Shown here piece after piece: positions 18,240 to 27,062 of a stretch of DNA of 33,149 nt. Position numbers and translations under genes: made by a program. The notes under the pieces are model-generated. The model did not search any database. It saw only the letters and a list, made by a program, of their open reading frames with translations, and was not told the DNA's origin. The stretch is from the NCBI GenBank assembly GCA_003247225.1, contig QKAK01000050.1:1-33149 (forward strand), in the 5' to 3' direction. The number at the start of each line of letters is the position of its first letter. The first letter of the stretch is position 1. Source of the stretch: Spirochaetota bacterium. Its GTDB lineage: Bacteria; Spirochaetota; Spirochaetia; Treponematales; UBA12059.

Positions 18240-18971
18240 ATGAAGGCGAAGGTCCTGATCATCGAGGACGTGGCGGAGCTGTCGGAGCTCGTGGCCCTGT
18301 ACCTTTCCAAGGAGGGCATGGAGACGAGGCGGGCCGAGTCCGCCGAGGCCGCCCTCGCCGCGCTCCGGGCCGGCGGGGCCGACGCGTTCTCGCCGGACAT
18401 CATCATCCTCGACATCAACCTGCCGGGCATGGACGGCTTCGAGTTCCTCGGGGAGTACCGCCGAACCGGCAAGGCTCCCGTGCTGATCGTGTCCGCGAGG
18501 GACGCCGACGAGGATATCATCGCCGGCCTCGGCCACGGCGCGGACGAGTTCGTGACCAAGCCGTTCTCGCCGCGGGTGCTCGTGGCCCGCGTGCGCGCGA
18601 TGCTACGGCGCGCCCAGGAGGCCCCGTCGGCGCGCGACGCCCGGTCGGTGCGCTTCGGCCCGTACTCGCTCGACCTGGACGCCTGCGTGCTCAGGCGCGG
18701 CGACGATCGCGTCGCGCTGTCCGCCAAGGAATACGCCGTGCTCGCCTTCCTGGCCTCGAACCCCGGCCGCCCCCTCGACCCCGAGACCATCTACTCGTCG
18801 GTATGGAAGAACGCGTACGGCGACGTGACCGCGGTGGCGGTGTATATCCAGCGGCTGCGCAGGAAGCTCGAGGCGGACCCGTCGTCGCCGAGGCACATCG
18901 AGACGGTCTACGGCATGGGCTACCGGTTCACGCTCGACCCCGGGCTCGAACAGGGCGGAGGCGGCCTATGA
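18240..18971 (+). CDS. OmpR/PhoB-family response regulator
   Basis: Cytoplasmic transcription regulator of 243 residues. The receiver domain (about 3-120) has the acidic pair E9-D10, phosphoacceptor D58 in IIILDINLPGMDG, and K107 in FVTKPFSP. The C-terminal winged helix (about 135-235) shows VALSAKEYAVLAFLASNPG and the recognition-helix/wing region AVAVYIQRLRRKLE followed by IETVYGMGYRF. The ATG is chosen because it precedes the receiver's first strand directly and has a GGAG; a longer reading would overlap the promoter. The stop overlaps the kinase ATG (ATGA). Divergent placement next to the RND operon suggests that the operon is its target. Confidence 0.95.
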   Translation: MKAKVLIIEDVAELSELVALYLSKEGMETRRAESAEAALAALRAGGADAFSPDIIILDINLPGMDGFEFLGEYRRTGKAPVLIVSARDADEDIIAGLGHGADEFVTKPFSPRVLVARVRAMLRRAQEAPSARDARSVRFGPYSLDLDACVLRRGDDRVALSAKEYAVLAFLASNPGRPLDPETIYSSVWKNAYGDVTAVAVYIQRLRRKLEADPSSPRHIETVYGMGYRFTLDPGLEQGGGGL

Positions 18972-20332
18972 AGATACGCAGCCAGTTCTATATCCTCGTG
19001 TTCGGCATCGTCGTCGTGCCGCTGCTCGCGTTCGCCGGCCTCCTCGCGATGCAGGGGGGACGCGAGTCGTCGGTCGTCCAGGTGCCCGGCTACGACGAGG
19101 TGGCCGCGCTGGCCGGCGGCTCGTTCGACCGGGCCTCCTGGGAGCGCCTCGCCGACTACATGGCCCACAAGCCGCCGACGATGGAGTTCACCGTGCTCGA
19201 CCCGGAGCGCCGCGTCGTCTTCTCGACGATAAGCGGGCATAAGGTCGGCGACCTCGTCTCCGACGAGGCCCTGCTCGGCTATATGCGGGAGACGAGCGGC
19301 GACTACTTCTATCAGATAGACTCGCCCGTGCGCTCGAGCGAGGGCGGCCTCCTCGTGCTGACCAGGATCGAGCGGTCGGAGCGCTTAAGGCCGCCGAACC
19401 CGTTCAACCGCTTCTTCACCACGTTCGCGGTGCTGCTCGCGGCGCTGTTCCTGTTCTCGGCCGGCATGGCCGTGCTGATCGCCAGGTCGATCACCCAGTC
19501 GGTGCTGGCGCTCGACGCCGCGACCCGGCGCATAGCGGCCGGGGAGCTGGAGCGGACGGTGGAGGTCCGCGGCTCCAACGAGATCACCTCGCTCGCCTCG
19601 TCGCTCAACGCGATGCGCCTCGCGCTGAAGGACGACCTGGCCAGGCGATCGCGCTTCATCATGGGCGTGACCCACGACCTCAAGACGCCGCTCGCTCTGA
19701 TAAAGGGCTACGCCGAGGCGATCGGTGACGGAATGGACGACGGCGCAGGCACCCGGGAGCGCTACGTCGGCATCATAGGGGCCAAGGTGGACCAGCTGGC
19801 GGGGATGATCGACGACCTGATAGACTTCGTCAAGGTGGACTCGGGCGAATGGCGGGAGCGGCTGGAGCTGAAGCCGCTGGCTCCCTTCCTGCGCGGCCTG
19901 TGCCGCAGGCTCGAGGCCGACGCCGTACTGCTAGGGCGCCGGGCCGAGTCTTCGATAGACCTGCCCGACGACCTGGCCGTGCCCTTCGACGAGCGCCTGA
20001 TCACGAGGGCGATCGAGAACATCGTCAACAACGCGCTACGCTACACCGAGCCCGGCGGGCTCGTGCGCGTCTCGGCCCGGGTCGAGCGCGGCGGCGACGG
20101 CGGCGAGCGGGTCGCGCTCGAGATATCCGACGACGGGCCGGGCATCGGCGACGGCGAGCTGCCGCTGATCTTCGACCCGTTCTACCGAGGCTCCGGCTCC
20201 CGTCGGGAGCAGGGCATGGGGCTCGGGCTGTCGGTGGTCAAGGGAGTCGTGGAGTCCCACGGCTGGGCCCTGTCGGCGCGCTCCGAGCCGGGGCGGGGGA
20301 GCGCCTTCCGTATCGAGGCGCCGCTACGCTGA
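18968..20332 (+). CDS. Sensor histidine kinase (HAMP, HisKA, HATPase)
   Basis: Membrane sensor kinase of 454 residues. Helices at about 7-27 and 158-180 bracket a periplasmic sensor region of about 130 residues of no recognised family. A HAMP linker (about 180-230) follows, then HisKA with phosphoacceptor H236 in MGVTHDLKTPLALIKGY, and a HATPase domain with the N box IENIVNNALRYTEPG (about 346-360), G1 DDGPGIG (about 389-395) and G2 GMGLGLSVVKG (about 415-425). The ATG overlaps the regulator's stop. Cognate partner of the response regulator. Its 3' end overlaps the convergent MATE gene by 9 bases. Confidence 0.95.
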   Translation: MKIRSQFYILVFGIVVVPLLAFAGLLAMQGGRESSVVQVPGYDEVAALAGGSFDRASWERLADYMAHKPPTMEFTVLDPERRVVFSTISGHKVGDLVSDEALLGYMRETSGDYFYQIDSPVRSSEGGLLVLTRIERSERLRPPNPFNRFFTTFAVLLAALFLFSAGMAVLIARSITQSVLALDAATRRIAAGELERTVEVRGSNEITSLASSLNAMRLALKDDLARRSRFIMGVTHDLKTPLALIKGYAEAIGDGMDDGAGTRERYVGIIGAKVDQLAGMIDDLIDFVKVDSGEWRERLELKPLAPFLRGLCRRLEADAVLLGRRAESSIDLPDDLAVPFDERLITRAIENIVNNALRYTEPGGLVRVSARVERGGDGGERVALEISDDGPGIGDGELPLIFDPFYRGSGSRREQGMGLGLSVVKGVVESHGWALSARSEPGRGSAFRIEAPLR

Positions 20333-21676
20333 TCGGTCCTCGAGGTGGCGCAGCTCGCGGACGAGCAGGGCCAGGGTCAGCGCCGTCGAGGCCAGGTCCG
20401 CTATCGGGAAGGCCATCCAGACCCCGTCGACGCCGATGAACAGCGGCAGGATCAGCACGATCGGTATAAGCAGCAGGAACTGCCTCGACAGGCCGAGCAT
20501 CATCGACTGGGTCTTCTTGCCGACGGCCTGGAAGTAGGTCGAGCCGGTTATCTGGAGCGACGCGAGCGGGATGAACAGCACCATGACGCGCAGTACCCGC
20601 GCGCTCGAGGCTATCAGCTCGGCGTCGGAGGTGAACATGCCGATGGCCGCGCGCGGCGCCAGCATCATGAACGCGTAGCCGGCCAGGGACACGGTCAGCG
20701 CCGTCAGCACGGCGGTCTTGAGGCTCTGCCTGACCCTGTCGAAGCGCTTGGCGCCGTAGTTATAGCCGGCTATCGGCTGGAAGCCCTGGATGATGCCGAG
20801 TATCGGCATGATGACGATCGACACGATCTTGTGGTTCATGCCGTAGGTCGTAATCGCGAGGTCCCCGCCGTAGCGCCCGAGCGTGTTGTTGATCAGCAGG
20901 GCCAGGAGGCTCATGCCGGCGCTCTGGACGAAGGCCGGCACGCCGAGCAGGGCTTCGTCGCGCAGCGCCGAGGGCTCGATCCGCAGGTCGGACCGGCCGA
21001 TCGGCACGTGGCTCTTCTTCCTGAAGTATAGGGAGAAGAGGTACGAGCAGGAGACGACCTGGCTGATCACCGTCGCGACGGCGGCGCCCGCCACTCCCAT
21101 GCGGAAGCCGAATATGAAGATCGGGTCGAGTACCGTGTTCAGGCCGGCGCCGAGCAGCATGCCTATCATCGACGCCTTGGCGTTGCCCTCGGCCCGCACG
21201 AGGTTGCTGGCGCACATCGACATCGAGAAGAAGAAGAAGCCGGCCGCGACGATACGGGTATAGCTGAGGGCGTAGGGCATGACGGCCTCGCTGGCCCCGA
21301 AGAAGCCGAGGATAGGGCGGGTGAACGCTAGCACCAGCGCGACGAGGACGGCCGTGACGAGCATGACCGCCGTATAGGCGGTGCCCATCGCGGCGGCGGC
21401 GGCGTCCGGCCGCTTCTCGCCGAGGCGCCTGGAGACGATCGAGGCGGCGCCGACGCCGAGCGCCTGGGCGACCGCCGAGACTATCATCTGCAGCGGGAAC
21501 ACGATCGAGAGCGCCGCGATAGCGAGCGGCCCGACGCCGTGGCCGACGAAGATGGTATCGACGACGTTATACAGGGCGTTGACCAGCATGCCTATCGCGG
21601 CCGGGATGCCCATTTTAAGCAAGAGCGGGAATATGGCGTCCCGTCCTAGGAAATCGGTCTTGTGAGGTTCGTTCAT
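20324..21676 (-). CDS. MATE-family efflux transporter
   Basis: Inner-membrane multidrug/toxin exporter of 450 residues with about 12 predicted helices, driven by Na+ or H+ in this family. The opening helices carry IPAAIGMLVNALYNVVDTIFVGH, and helix pairs repeat in two homologous halves (second half from about residue 235). The sequence looks closest to the MepA-like branch. The ATG at 21676 follows an AAGGAA element about 9 bases upstream. An upstream extension would run into its own promoter. It is divergent from a tetR gene across about 97 bases, the usual arrangement for drug-induced efflux control. The last codons overlap the histidine kinase gene tail to tail. Confidence 0.93.
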   Translation of the reverse strand: MNEPHKTDFLGRDAIFPLLLKMGIPAAIGMLVNALYNVVDTIFVGHGVGPLAIAALSIVFPLQMIVSAVAQALGVGAASIVSRRLGEKRPDAAAAAMGTAYTAVMLVTAVLVALVLAFTRPILGFFGASEAVMPYALSYTRIVAAGFFFFSMSMCASNLVRAEGNAKASMIGMLLGAGLNTVLDPIFIFGFRMGVAGAAVATVISQVVSCSYLFSLYFRKKSHVPIGRSDLRIEPSALRDEALLGVPAFVQSAGMSLLALLINNTLGRYGGDLAITTYGMNHKIVSIVIMPILGIIQGFQPIAGYNYGAKRFDRVRQSLKTAVLTALTVSLAGYAFMMLAPRAAIGMFTSDAELIASSARVLRVMVLFIPLASLQITGSTYFQAVGKKTQSMMLGLSRQFLLLIPIVLILPLFIGVDGVWMAFPIADLASTALTLALLVRELRHLEDRSA

Positions 21677-21701
21677 GCGCGGGTTCCTTATCAGTGATTG
21701 G

Positions 21702-21730
21702 AACATAGCGTATATATGCGAGTAATGCAA
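21702..21730 (-). promoter_or_regulatory. MATE gene promoter
   Basis: On the minus strand, TTGCAT (21725-21730), a 17-base spacer and TATGTT (21702-21707). Initiation is expected near 21695, giving a leader of roughly 20 bases. The -35 lies inside the left arm of the palindrome at 21723-21746. Confidence 0.65.
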
Positions 21731-21746
21731 GCACTTGCTTGCATTA
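21723..21746. promoter_or_regulatory. Perfect palindromic operator between tetR and MATE gene
   Basis: Arms TAATGCAAGCA (21723-21733) and TGCTTGCATTA (21736-21746) are perfect 11-bp inverted repeats around the centre CT. The palindrome contains the -35 boxes of both divergent promoters, so one bound TetR-type repressor could block both. The length and symmetry fit TetR-family operators. Confidence 0.8.
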
Positions 21747-21763
21747 TGCCTACGGTGTATACT
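21735..21763 (+). promoter_or_regulatory. tetR promoter, near-leaderless
   Basis: TTGCTT (21735-21740), a 17-base spacer and TATACT (21758-21763). Initiation is expected near 21770 and the ATG is at 21773, so the mRNA would have about 3 leader bases and no Shine-Dalgarno. The -35 overlaps the palindromic operator, implying autorepression. Confidence 0.65.
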
Positions 21764-21772
21764 GCGGATCCG

Positions 21773-22399
21773 ATGGCCCACGCGAAGGAAAAGATACTGG
21801 ACGCGTCGCTCGAACTGTTCTCCGCCCACGGATACGCCTCGGTGACGACCAGGGCGATAGCCGAGGCCGCCGGGGTCAACGAGGTCACCCTGTTCAGGCT
21901 GTTCGGCTCGAAGGAGCGCCTGTTCCGCGAGGTCTTCGCCTCGTTCTTCTCGAGGCCCGACGAGGCGCTATCGAGGATACGCCCGCGCTTCGAGCTAGAA
22001 TCGGACCTCGTCGAGTACGCCGGGACGTTCGTCGATTTCTTTTCCGCGAACCATAAGCTCGTCAGCATGAGCATCAGGAACATCAAGGAGGACTTCGCGG
22101 ACATCGACGAGTCGCTGCGCGACCAGGAGCGATCCATGCGCGCCGCGATCCTCTCGTACCTAGGCGGCATGGCGGCGTCCGGGGCCGTCGCCGGGAGCCC
22201 CGAGGAGCTGTCTCGGCTATTCGTCGAGTGCCTCTTCGGCATGGCGTTCAAGCGGATCAGGACGGGCGGGATGGAGAGCCTCGGCCCGTCGGCCGCCGCC
22301 TTCGCCGCGGTCTTCGCCCGCGGCGTCGCCGCCGGGGCCCATGCTACCGACGGCGCCCCGGTCGCGGGATCTCCCGGCCCGAGCCCCGGAAGCGCCTGA
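21773..22399 (+). CDS. TetR-family transcriptional regulator
   Basis: DNA-binding repressor-type protein of 208 residues. The N-terminal helix-turn-helix is at about residues 10-52 (AHAKEKILDASLELFSAHG start, then VTTRAIAEAAGVNEVTLFRLFGSKERLF). The C-terminal ligand/dimer domain (about 60-205) is helical and not recognisable by ligand. I chose the ATG at 21773 because it immediately precedes the HTH, whereas earlier starts would lie upstream of the promoter and operator. It probably represses both itself and the divergent MATE transporter through the palindrome between them, with induction by a transported compound (inference). Confidence 0.92.
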   Translation: MAHAKEKILDASLELFSAHGYASVTTRAIAEAAGVNEVTLFRLFGSKERLFREVFASFFSRPDEALSRIRPRFELESDLVEYAGTFVDFFSANHKLVSMSIRNIKEDFADIDESLRDQERSMRAAILSYLGGMAASGAVAGSPEELSRLFVECLFGMAFKRIRTGGMESLGPSAAAFAAVFARGVAAGAHATDGAPVAGSPGPSPGSA

Positions 22400-22419
22400 G
22401 AGCCGCCCTCGGGCGGCGC

Positions 22420-22448
22420 TTGCCGGCCGCGCCGCGCCGCGCTACGAT
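22420..22448 (+). promoter_or_regulatory. Leaderless-type promoter of the REC-PPDK gene
   Basis: TTGCCG (22420-22425), a 17-base spacer and TACGAT (22443-22448). Initiation 7 bases beyond the -10 would be exactly the A of the ATG at 22455. No Shine-Dalgarno is present. A small G+C hairpin (GCCGCC/GGCGGC, 22402-22417) lies just upstream, after the tetR stop. Confidence 0.6.
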
Positions 22449-22454
22449 AGCGGC

Positions 22455-25421
22455 ATGTACTTCAACGAGCTGGTCGCCGCGTACGACCGGGAGCGCCACG
22501 AGCGCGATACCTTCCACGACCTGATGCGCCACCGCGTGCGCGAGATACTGCTCGTCGCCAGCCTCTACGACGCCTTCGTGCTCGAGAGCGACGGCGCCCT
22601 GTCCGAGCAGATCTACGGCGAATTCTTCAAGCTCAACCTCACCACCGCGCCGAGGGTGTCCTGCGCCTATACGCCGGAGTCGGCGATGGAGATGTTCGGC
22701 TCAGGCGGCTACGACATGGTCATACTGATGGCCGGCCTGGACTTCGACGTGCCGCTGGCGCTGGCCGCCAGGATGAAGGCCCTCTGGCCGTCCGTGCCGA
22801 TACTGCTGCTCGCGATGAACAACTCGAGCCTGTCCGGCCTCGACGCCGGGTCGGACGCCTGCCGCGACGTGATCGACCGGGTGTTCGTCTGGAACGGCTA
22901 CTCGAAGCTGTTCATCGGCATGATCAAGTACGTCGAGGACCTGTGGAACGTCGACAACGACACCCGCGTGGGCATGGTACGGGTCGTGCTGCTCATCGAG
23001 GACTCGATACGCTACTACTCGCGCTACCTGCCGCTCCTGTACTCGGTCGTGATGAAGCAGACCCAGCAGCTGGTGGAGGAGGAGCGGGTCGTAGAGACCT
23101 ACAAGATCCTGAGGATGCGCGGGCGGCCCAAGGTCCTGCTCGCTACGAGCTACGAGGAGGCGATGGCCCTCTACGAGCGCTACGAGCCGTACCTCCTGAC
23201 CGTCATCTCGGACGTGCGCTACGGCCGCGGCGGCGCCGAGGACTCGGAGGCGGGCTTCCGCTTCCTCGAGATGACCAAGGCGCGCAAGCCCGACCTGCCG
23301 GTGCTGATCCAGTCCAGCGAGCCGGCCAACCGCGAGAAAGCGTACGCGCTCGGCGCCTCGTTCGCCGACAAGAACTCGAACACGCTGGCCAGGGAGCTCG
23401 GCGCGTTCTTCCAGGCCCAGCTCGGCTTCGGGCCCTTCGTCTTCAGGACGCCCGACGGCGTCGAGCTATCCAGGGCCAGGAATATGGAGGAATTCGTCGA
23501 GAAGATGCGGGCCGTGCCGCCCGAGTGCCTGCTGTACCACGCGACCCGCAACCACTTCTCCGCCTGGCTGATGGCCAGGGGGGAGGTCCGTTTCGCCCGC
23601 ATCATCCGGAACTACCTCCCCGACGACTTCGCGGGGCCGACCGAGCTGCGCGACTTCATCTGCCGCGCCCTCGACGACCTGCAGCGCGGCAAGGCGCGCG
23701 GCGTCATGCCCGCCGTCGGGGCCGGCTTCGGCGATAGGGGCCTGGCCAGGCTCGGAGGGGGCTCGGTCGGCGGCAAGGGCCGCGGTCTGGCCTTCATCAA
23801 GAGCCTGATCGACAACCTGGCCTTCCCGAACCGGGGCGGAGGCGTCGACATCAGGCTGCCGTACACGGCGTTCATCGGGATAGACGAGTTCGAGCGCTTC
23901 ATGGACCAGCACGGCCTCTGGGGCTACTCGTGGTACTCCGCCCCGGAGGACGACGTGCGCGCCGCGTTCCTATCGCATCCGCTCGACGCGGAGCTCGTCT
24001 CCAGGCTGCGATCCTACCTGGCCTCGACCGATAAGCCGCTCGCCGTGCGGTCGTCGGGCCTGTTCGAGGACATGCTGATGGTGCCGTTCTCCGGCGTCTA
24101 CGACACCTTCCTGATCCCGAACGCCCACCCCGATCCCGAGCGGCGCCTGGCGCAGCTCTGCGACGCCGTCAGGCTCATCTACGCCAGCCTCTACTCGACG
24201 ACGGCCCGCGCCTACTTCGACGCGTCCGGCTACAAGATCGAGGAGGAGCGGATGGCGGTCGTCATCCAGGAGCTGGTCGGGACCAGGCGCGGCCGCTGGT
24301 ACTATCCGCTGATCTCCGGCACCGCCCAGTCCTATAACTACTATCCCGTCTCGTACCTGAAGCCCGACGACGGCCTCTGCGTCGCGGCGCTCGGCCTCGG
24401 GCCCTACGTCGTCGAGGGCGGCGAGGCGCATCGCTTCTGCCCCCGCTACCCCAAGCTCGACGTCGTCGCGCCGGGCCGGGGCCTGGGCGGCACCCAGCGC
24501 TGGTTCTACGCCCTCGACATGGAGCGGCTCGACTTCGACCTGACCCAGGGCGAGGAGGCCACCCTGTCGCGCCTCGACGTCTCCGAGGCCGAGCCCGACC
24601 CGGGCTTCGCGATGGTCGCCAGCACCTGGAGCGTCGAGGACGACAGGCTGGAGCCGGGCGTCTCGGCCAGGGGCCCGCGCATCGTCGACTTCGCCCCGGT
24701 GCTCAAGTACGACTCGTTCCCGTTCGCCTCGGTCGTCGAGGCCGTCCTCGAGGTCGGGACCAAGAGCATGGGCATACCGGTCGAGATAGAGTACGCCGTC
24801 AGCGAGGACGGGCCTGGCGGCGCGCCGGTCTTCTATATGCTGCAGATCAAGCCGCTCATCCAGCGCTCGGACCGGGTGTCGGTCGACCTCGGCGCGGTCG
24901 CCAGGGGCGAGTGCCTCGTGGCGAGCGAGCGCTGCATGGGCAACGGCCGCGTACACGGCGTCCGCGACGTCGTGTACGTCGACCCGTCGCGATGGAACCC
25001 CGCCGATAGCGGGGCTATAGCCGCCGAGATAGCCGGCCTGAACGAGAGGCTGAAGGCCGAGGGACGCCCCTACGCGCTCGTCGGCCCGGGGCGATGGGGC
25101 ACGCGCGACCATTCGCTCGGGGTCCCGGTGAATTTCTCGCAGATATCGAACGCCAAGGCCATCGTCGAGGCCGACCTGCCCGACTTCAGGGTGGATTCGT
25201 CGCTCGGCAGCCACTTCTTCCATAACGTCACGGCGATGAACATCGGCTATTTCTCCGCGGCCTACGGCTCGCCGTCGTCCTTCGTCGACTGGGACGCGCT
25301 GGCCGCCCTGCCGCTCGCCGCGCGTACGGCGCATTGCTCGCTCGTCCGCGTCGAACGGGAACTGGAGATCCTCATGGACGGAAGCCGGGGCCACGGCGTC
25401 ATACGCCCGGCCTCCGATTGA
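22455..25421 (+). CDS. Tandem receiver-PEP synthase/PPDK-type ATP-binding protein
   Basis: Predicted cytoplasmic protein of 988 residues. Residues about 30-160 look like a degenerate receiver domain (VREILLVASLYDAF, YDMVILMAGLDF, PILLLAMNNS; phosphoacceptor aspartate missing). Residues about 175-320 look like an intact receiver (VVLLIEDSIRYYS with D183, D253 in VISDVRYG, S287/S288, K306 in FADKN). Residues about 430-800 resemble the ATP-binding domain of PEP synthase/pyruvate phosphate dikinase: GGGSVGGKGRG (K441), PLAVRSSGLFEDML (R532) and LQIKPL (796-801). A C-terminal region (about 800-980) has GPGRWGTRDHSLGVPVNF and SLGSHFFHNVTAMNIGYF. The swivelling phosphohistidine domain and the PEP/pyruvate barrel are absent, so it should not be a complete PEP synthase. 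Similar long proteins occur in Bacteroidetes and spirochaetes; function unknown. A signalling phosphotransfer role is inference. Confidence 0.75.
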   Translation: MYFNELVAAYDRERHERDTFHDLMRHRVREILLVASLYDAFVLESDGALSEQIYGEFFKLNLTTAPRVSCAYTPESAMEMFGSGGYDMVILMAGLDFDVPLALAARMKALWPSVPILLLAMNNSSLSGLDAGSDACRDVIDRVFVWNGYSKLFIGMIKYVEDLWNVDNDTRVGMVRVVLLIEDSIRYYSRYLPLLYSVVMKQTQQLVEEERVVETYKILRMRGRPKVLLATSYEEAMALYERYEPYLLTVISDVRYGRGGAEDSEAGFRFLEMTKARKPDLPVLIQSSEPANREKAYALGASFADKNSNTLARELGAFFQAQLGFGPFVFRTPDGVELSRARNMEEFVEKMRAVPPECLLYHATRNHFSAWLMARGEVRFARIIRNYLPDDFAGPTELRDFICRALDDLQRGKARGVMPAVGAGFGDRGLARLGGGSVGGKGRGLAFIKSLIDNLAFPNRGGGVDIRLPYTAFIGIDEFERFMDQHGLWGYSWYSAPEDDVRAAFLSHPLDAELVSRLRSYLASTDKPLAVRSSGLFEDMLMVPFSGVYDTFLIPNAHPDPERRLAQLCDAVRLIYASLYSTTARAYFDASGYKIEEERMAVVIQELVGTRRGRWYYPLISGTAQSYNYYPVSYLKPDDGLCVAALGLGPYVVEGGEAHRFCPRYPKLDVVAPGRGLGGTQRWFYALDMERLDFDLTQGEEATLSRLDVSEAEPDPGFAMVASTWSVEDDRLEPGVSARGPRIVDFAPVLKYDSFPFASVVEAVLEVGTKSMGIPVEIEYAVSEDGPGGAPVFYMLQIKPLIQRSDRVSVDLGAVARGECLVASERCMGNGRVHGVRDVVYVDPSRWNPADSGAIAAEIAGLNERLKAEGRPYALVGPGRWGTRDHSLGVPVNFSQISNAKAIVEADLPDFRVDSSLGSHFFHNVTAMNIGYFSAAYGSPSSFVDWDALAALPLAARTAHCSLVRVERELEILMDGSRGHGVIRPASD

Positions 25422-25446
25422 CGACGAAGGCGAATTCCGACACTAT
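25418..25446 (+). promoter_or_regulatory. Possible pheS promoter
   Basis: TTGACG (25418-25423, overlapping the upstream stop codon), a 17-base spacer and CACTAT (25441-25446). The -35 is good and the -10 is mediocre. It would give a leader of about 28 bases to the ATG at 25481. Confidence 0.4.
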
Positions 25447-25480
25447 CGTAGCAACTATAGCAGACGCTGGAGAATGCACC

Positions 25481-27034
25481 ATGGATCCACGATCGTTCCT
25501 CAAGGGCTTGCACCCGCTCGAGATAAAGGTACTGCTCCGATACGCGCCGGGAGACGGCCTCGACGCCGCCAGGCTCGCCGCGGAGCTCGGCTACGTCGAG
25601 GGGCACGCCAACCAGGCCCAGGCCTGGCTGAGCGCCAAGGGGCTGGCGGCCGAATCGGGCCGCTCGTCGCGTAACGTCTACGAGCTGACCTCGCTCGGCC
25701 GCTCGTGGCTCGAGGCCGGCTCTCCCGAGGAGCGCATGGTCGCGTGGCTTGCCGAGCACGGCCCGGCCGCGATGCCGGCCATCTGCCAAGCCGTCGGCAT
25801 CGAGCAGAAGGACGCCGGCTCGGCGTACGGCCGACTCTCGAAGGAGGGCGTGCTCGCGATGGGGCAGGATAAGCTCGTCGCGCTCGTCGACGCGTCCAAG
25901 TCGCTGCGGGCCGCCGCGCTCAAGGCGCTGCTGGCCAAGGCCGACGCGGCCGGCGGCATCCTGGAAGAAGGCGCCCTGGGGGACGCCGAGCGCGCGCTGA
26001 TGGCCGAGGTGGCCAAGAAGCGCGGCGCCGCCGACGCCGCGTTCAAGGCGGCCGAGCGCGAGACCGTCACCTGGACGCTCACGGCCGACGCGGCGGCCGT
26101 CTCTGACCTGCTGCGCGCCGAGGGCGTGTCCGGCGACGAGCTCGGCGCCGTCACGCAGGAGATGCTCGAGTCCGGCTCGTGGAAGGGCGCCGCGTTCAGG
26201 TCGTACAACATCAAGAGCCGCCCGGCCCGACTGATACCGGGCCGCCGCAACCCCTACGTGCAGTTCCTCGAGAGCGTCAAGGACAAGCTCGTCTCCCTCG
26301 GCTTCGAGGAATTCGACGGAGGGCTCGTCGAGACCGAGTTCTGGAACGGCGACGCGCTGTTCATGCCCCAGTTCCACTCCGCCCGCGATATCCACGACGT
26401 CTACTACGTCTCGGAGCCGACCAAGGCCAAGTCCATCGAGGAGCCCTACCTGTCGCGCGTCGCGGCTACCCACGAGAACGGCGGCGCCACCGGCTCCCGC
26501 GGCTGGCGCTACGGCTTCGACCGCGAGTTCACCAAGCGCCTGGTGCTGCGCAGCCAGGGCACGGTGCTGTCCGCCAGGCAGCTGCCGACCGCGTCGGTGC
26601 CCGGCAAGTACTTCGGCATCGCGCGCTGCTTCCGCTACGACAAGGTCGACGCGACCCACCTGTCCGACTTCTACCAGACCGAGGGCATCGTGCTCGGCGA
26701 GGACGTCAGCCTGCGCACCCTGCTCGGCTTCCTCGAGATGTTCGCCGTGGAGGTGGCCGGCGCCAAGGAAGTCAAGTACGTGCCCGGCTACTTCCCGTTC
26801 ACCGAGCCGTCGGTCGAGGTGCACATCAAGCACCCGGTGCTCGGCTGGTTCGAGCTCGGCGGCGCCGGCATCTTCAGGCCGGAGGTCACCGAGCCGCTCG
26901 GCGTCAGCGTGCCGGTGCTCGCCTGGGGCATAGGCATAGACCGCATGGCCCTGATGGCGCTCGGCCTCAACGACCTGCGCGAGCTGTTCAGCTACGATAT
27001 CGAAGACGTGCGCCTCAGGCGGGCGAAGCTGTAG
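25481..27034 (+). CDS. pheS: Phenylalanyl-tRNA synthetase alpha subunit, archaeal/eukaryotic type
   Basis: Catalytic subunit of 517 residues that charges tRNA-Phe with phenylalanine. It is much longer than the ~330-residue standard bacterial PheS. The first ~200 residues are helix-rich winged-helix-like segments (HPLEIKVLLRYAPG start), as in archaeal/eukaryotic enzymes. The class II core follows, with motif 2-like region FGIARCFRYDKVDATHLSDFYQTEG (about 378-402) and motif 3-like GIGIDRMALMALG (about 484-496). ATG at 25481 has GGAG (25469-25472) 8 bases upstream. pheT follows after 28 bases, forming an operon. Spirochaetes are known for this type of PheRS, thought to be acquired horizontally. 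Confidence 0.95.
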   Translation: MDPRSFLKGLHPLEIKVLLRYAPGDGLDAARLAAELGYVEGHANQAQAWLSAKGLAAESGRSSRNVYELTSLGRSWLEAGSPEERMVAWLAEHGPAAMPAICQAVGIEQKDAGSAYGRLSKEGVLAMGQDKLVALVDASKSLRAAALKALLAKADAAGGILEEGALGDAERALMAEVAKKRGAADAAFKAAERETVTWTLTADAAAVSDLLRAEGVSGDELGAVTQEMLESGSWKGAAFRSYNIKSRPARLIPGRRNPYVQFLESVKDKLVSLGFEEFDGGLVETEFWNGDALFMPQFHSARDIHDVYYVSEPTKAKSIEEPYLSRVAATHENGGATGSRGWRYGFDREFTKRLVLRSQGTVLSARQLPTASVPGKYFGIARCFRYDKVDATHLSDFYQTEGIVLGEDVSLRTLLGFLEMFAVEVAGAKEVKYVPGYFPFTEPSVEVHIKHPVLGWFELGGAGIFRPEVTEPLGVSVPVLAWGIGIDRMALMALGLNDLRELFSYDIEDVRLRRAKL

Positions 27035-27062
27035 TCAAGACGAAAGAACGTGGAGATAGCGA

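Noticed and set aside
20324-20332. Tail-to-tail overlap of the histidine kinase and MATE genes as a frameshift or error
   Set aside because: Both proteins end with complete domains, and the 9-base convergent overlap is compatible with dense packing.
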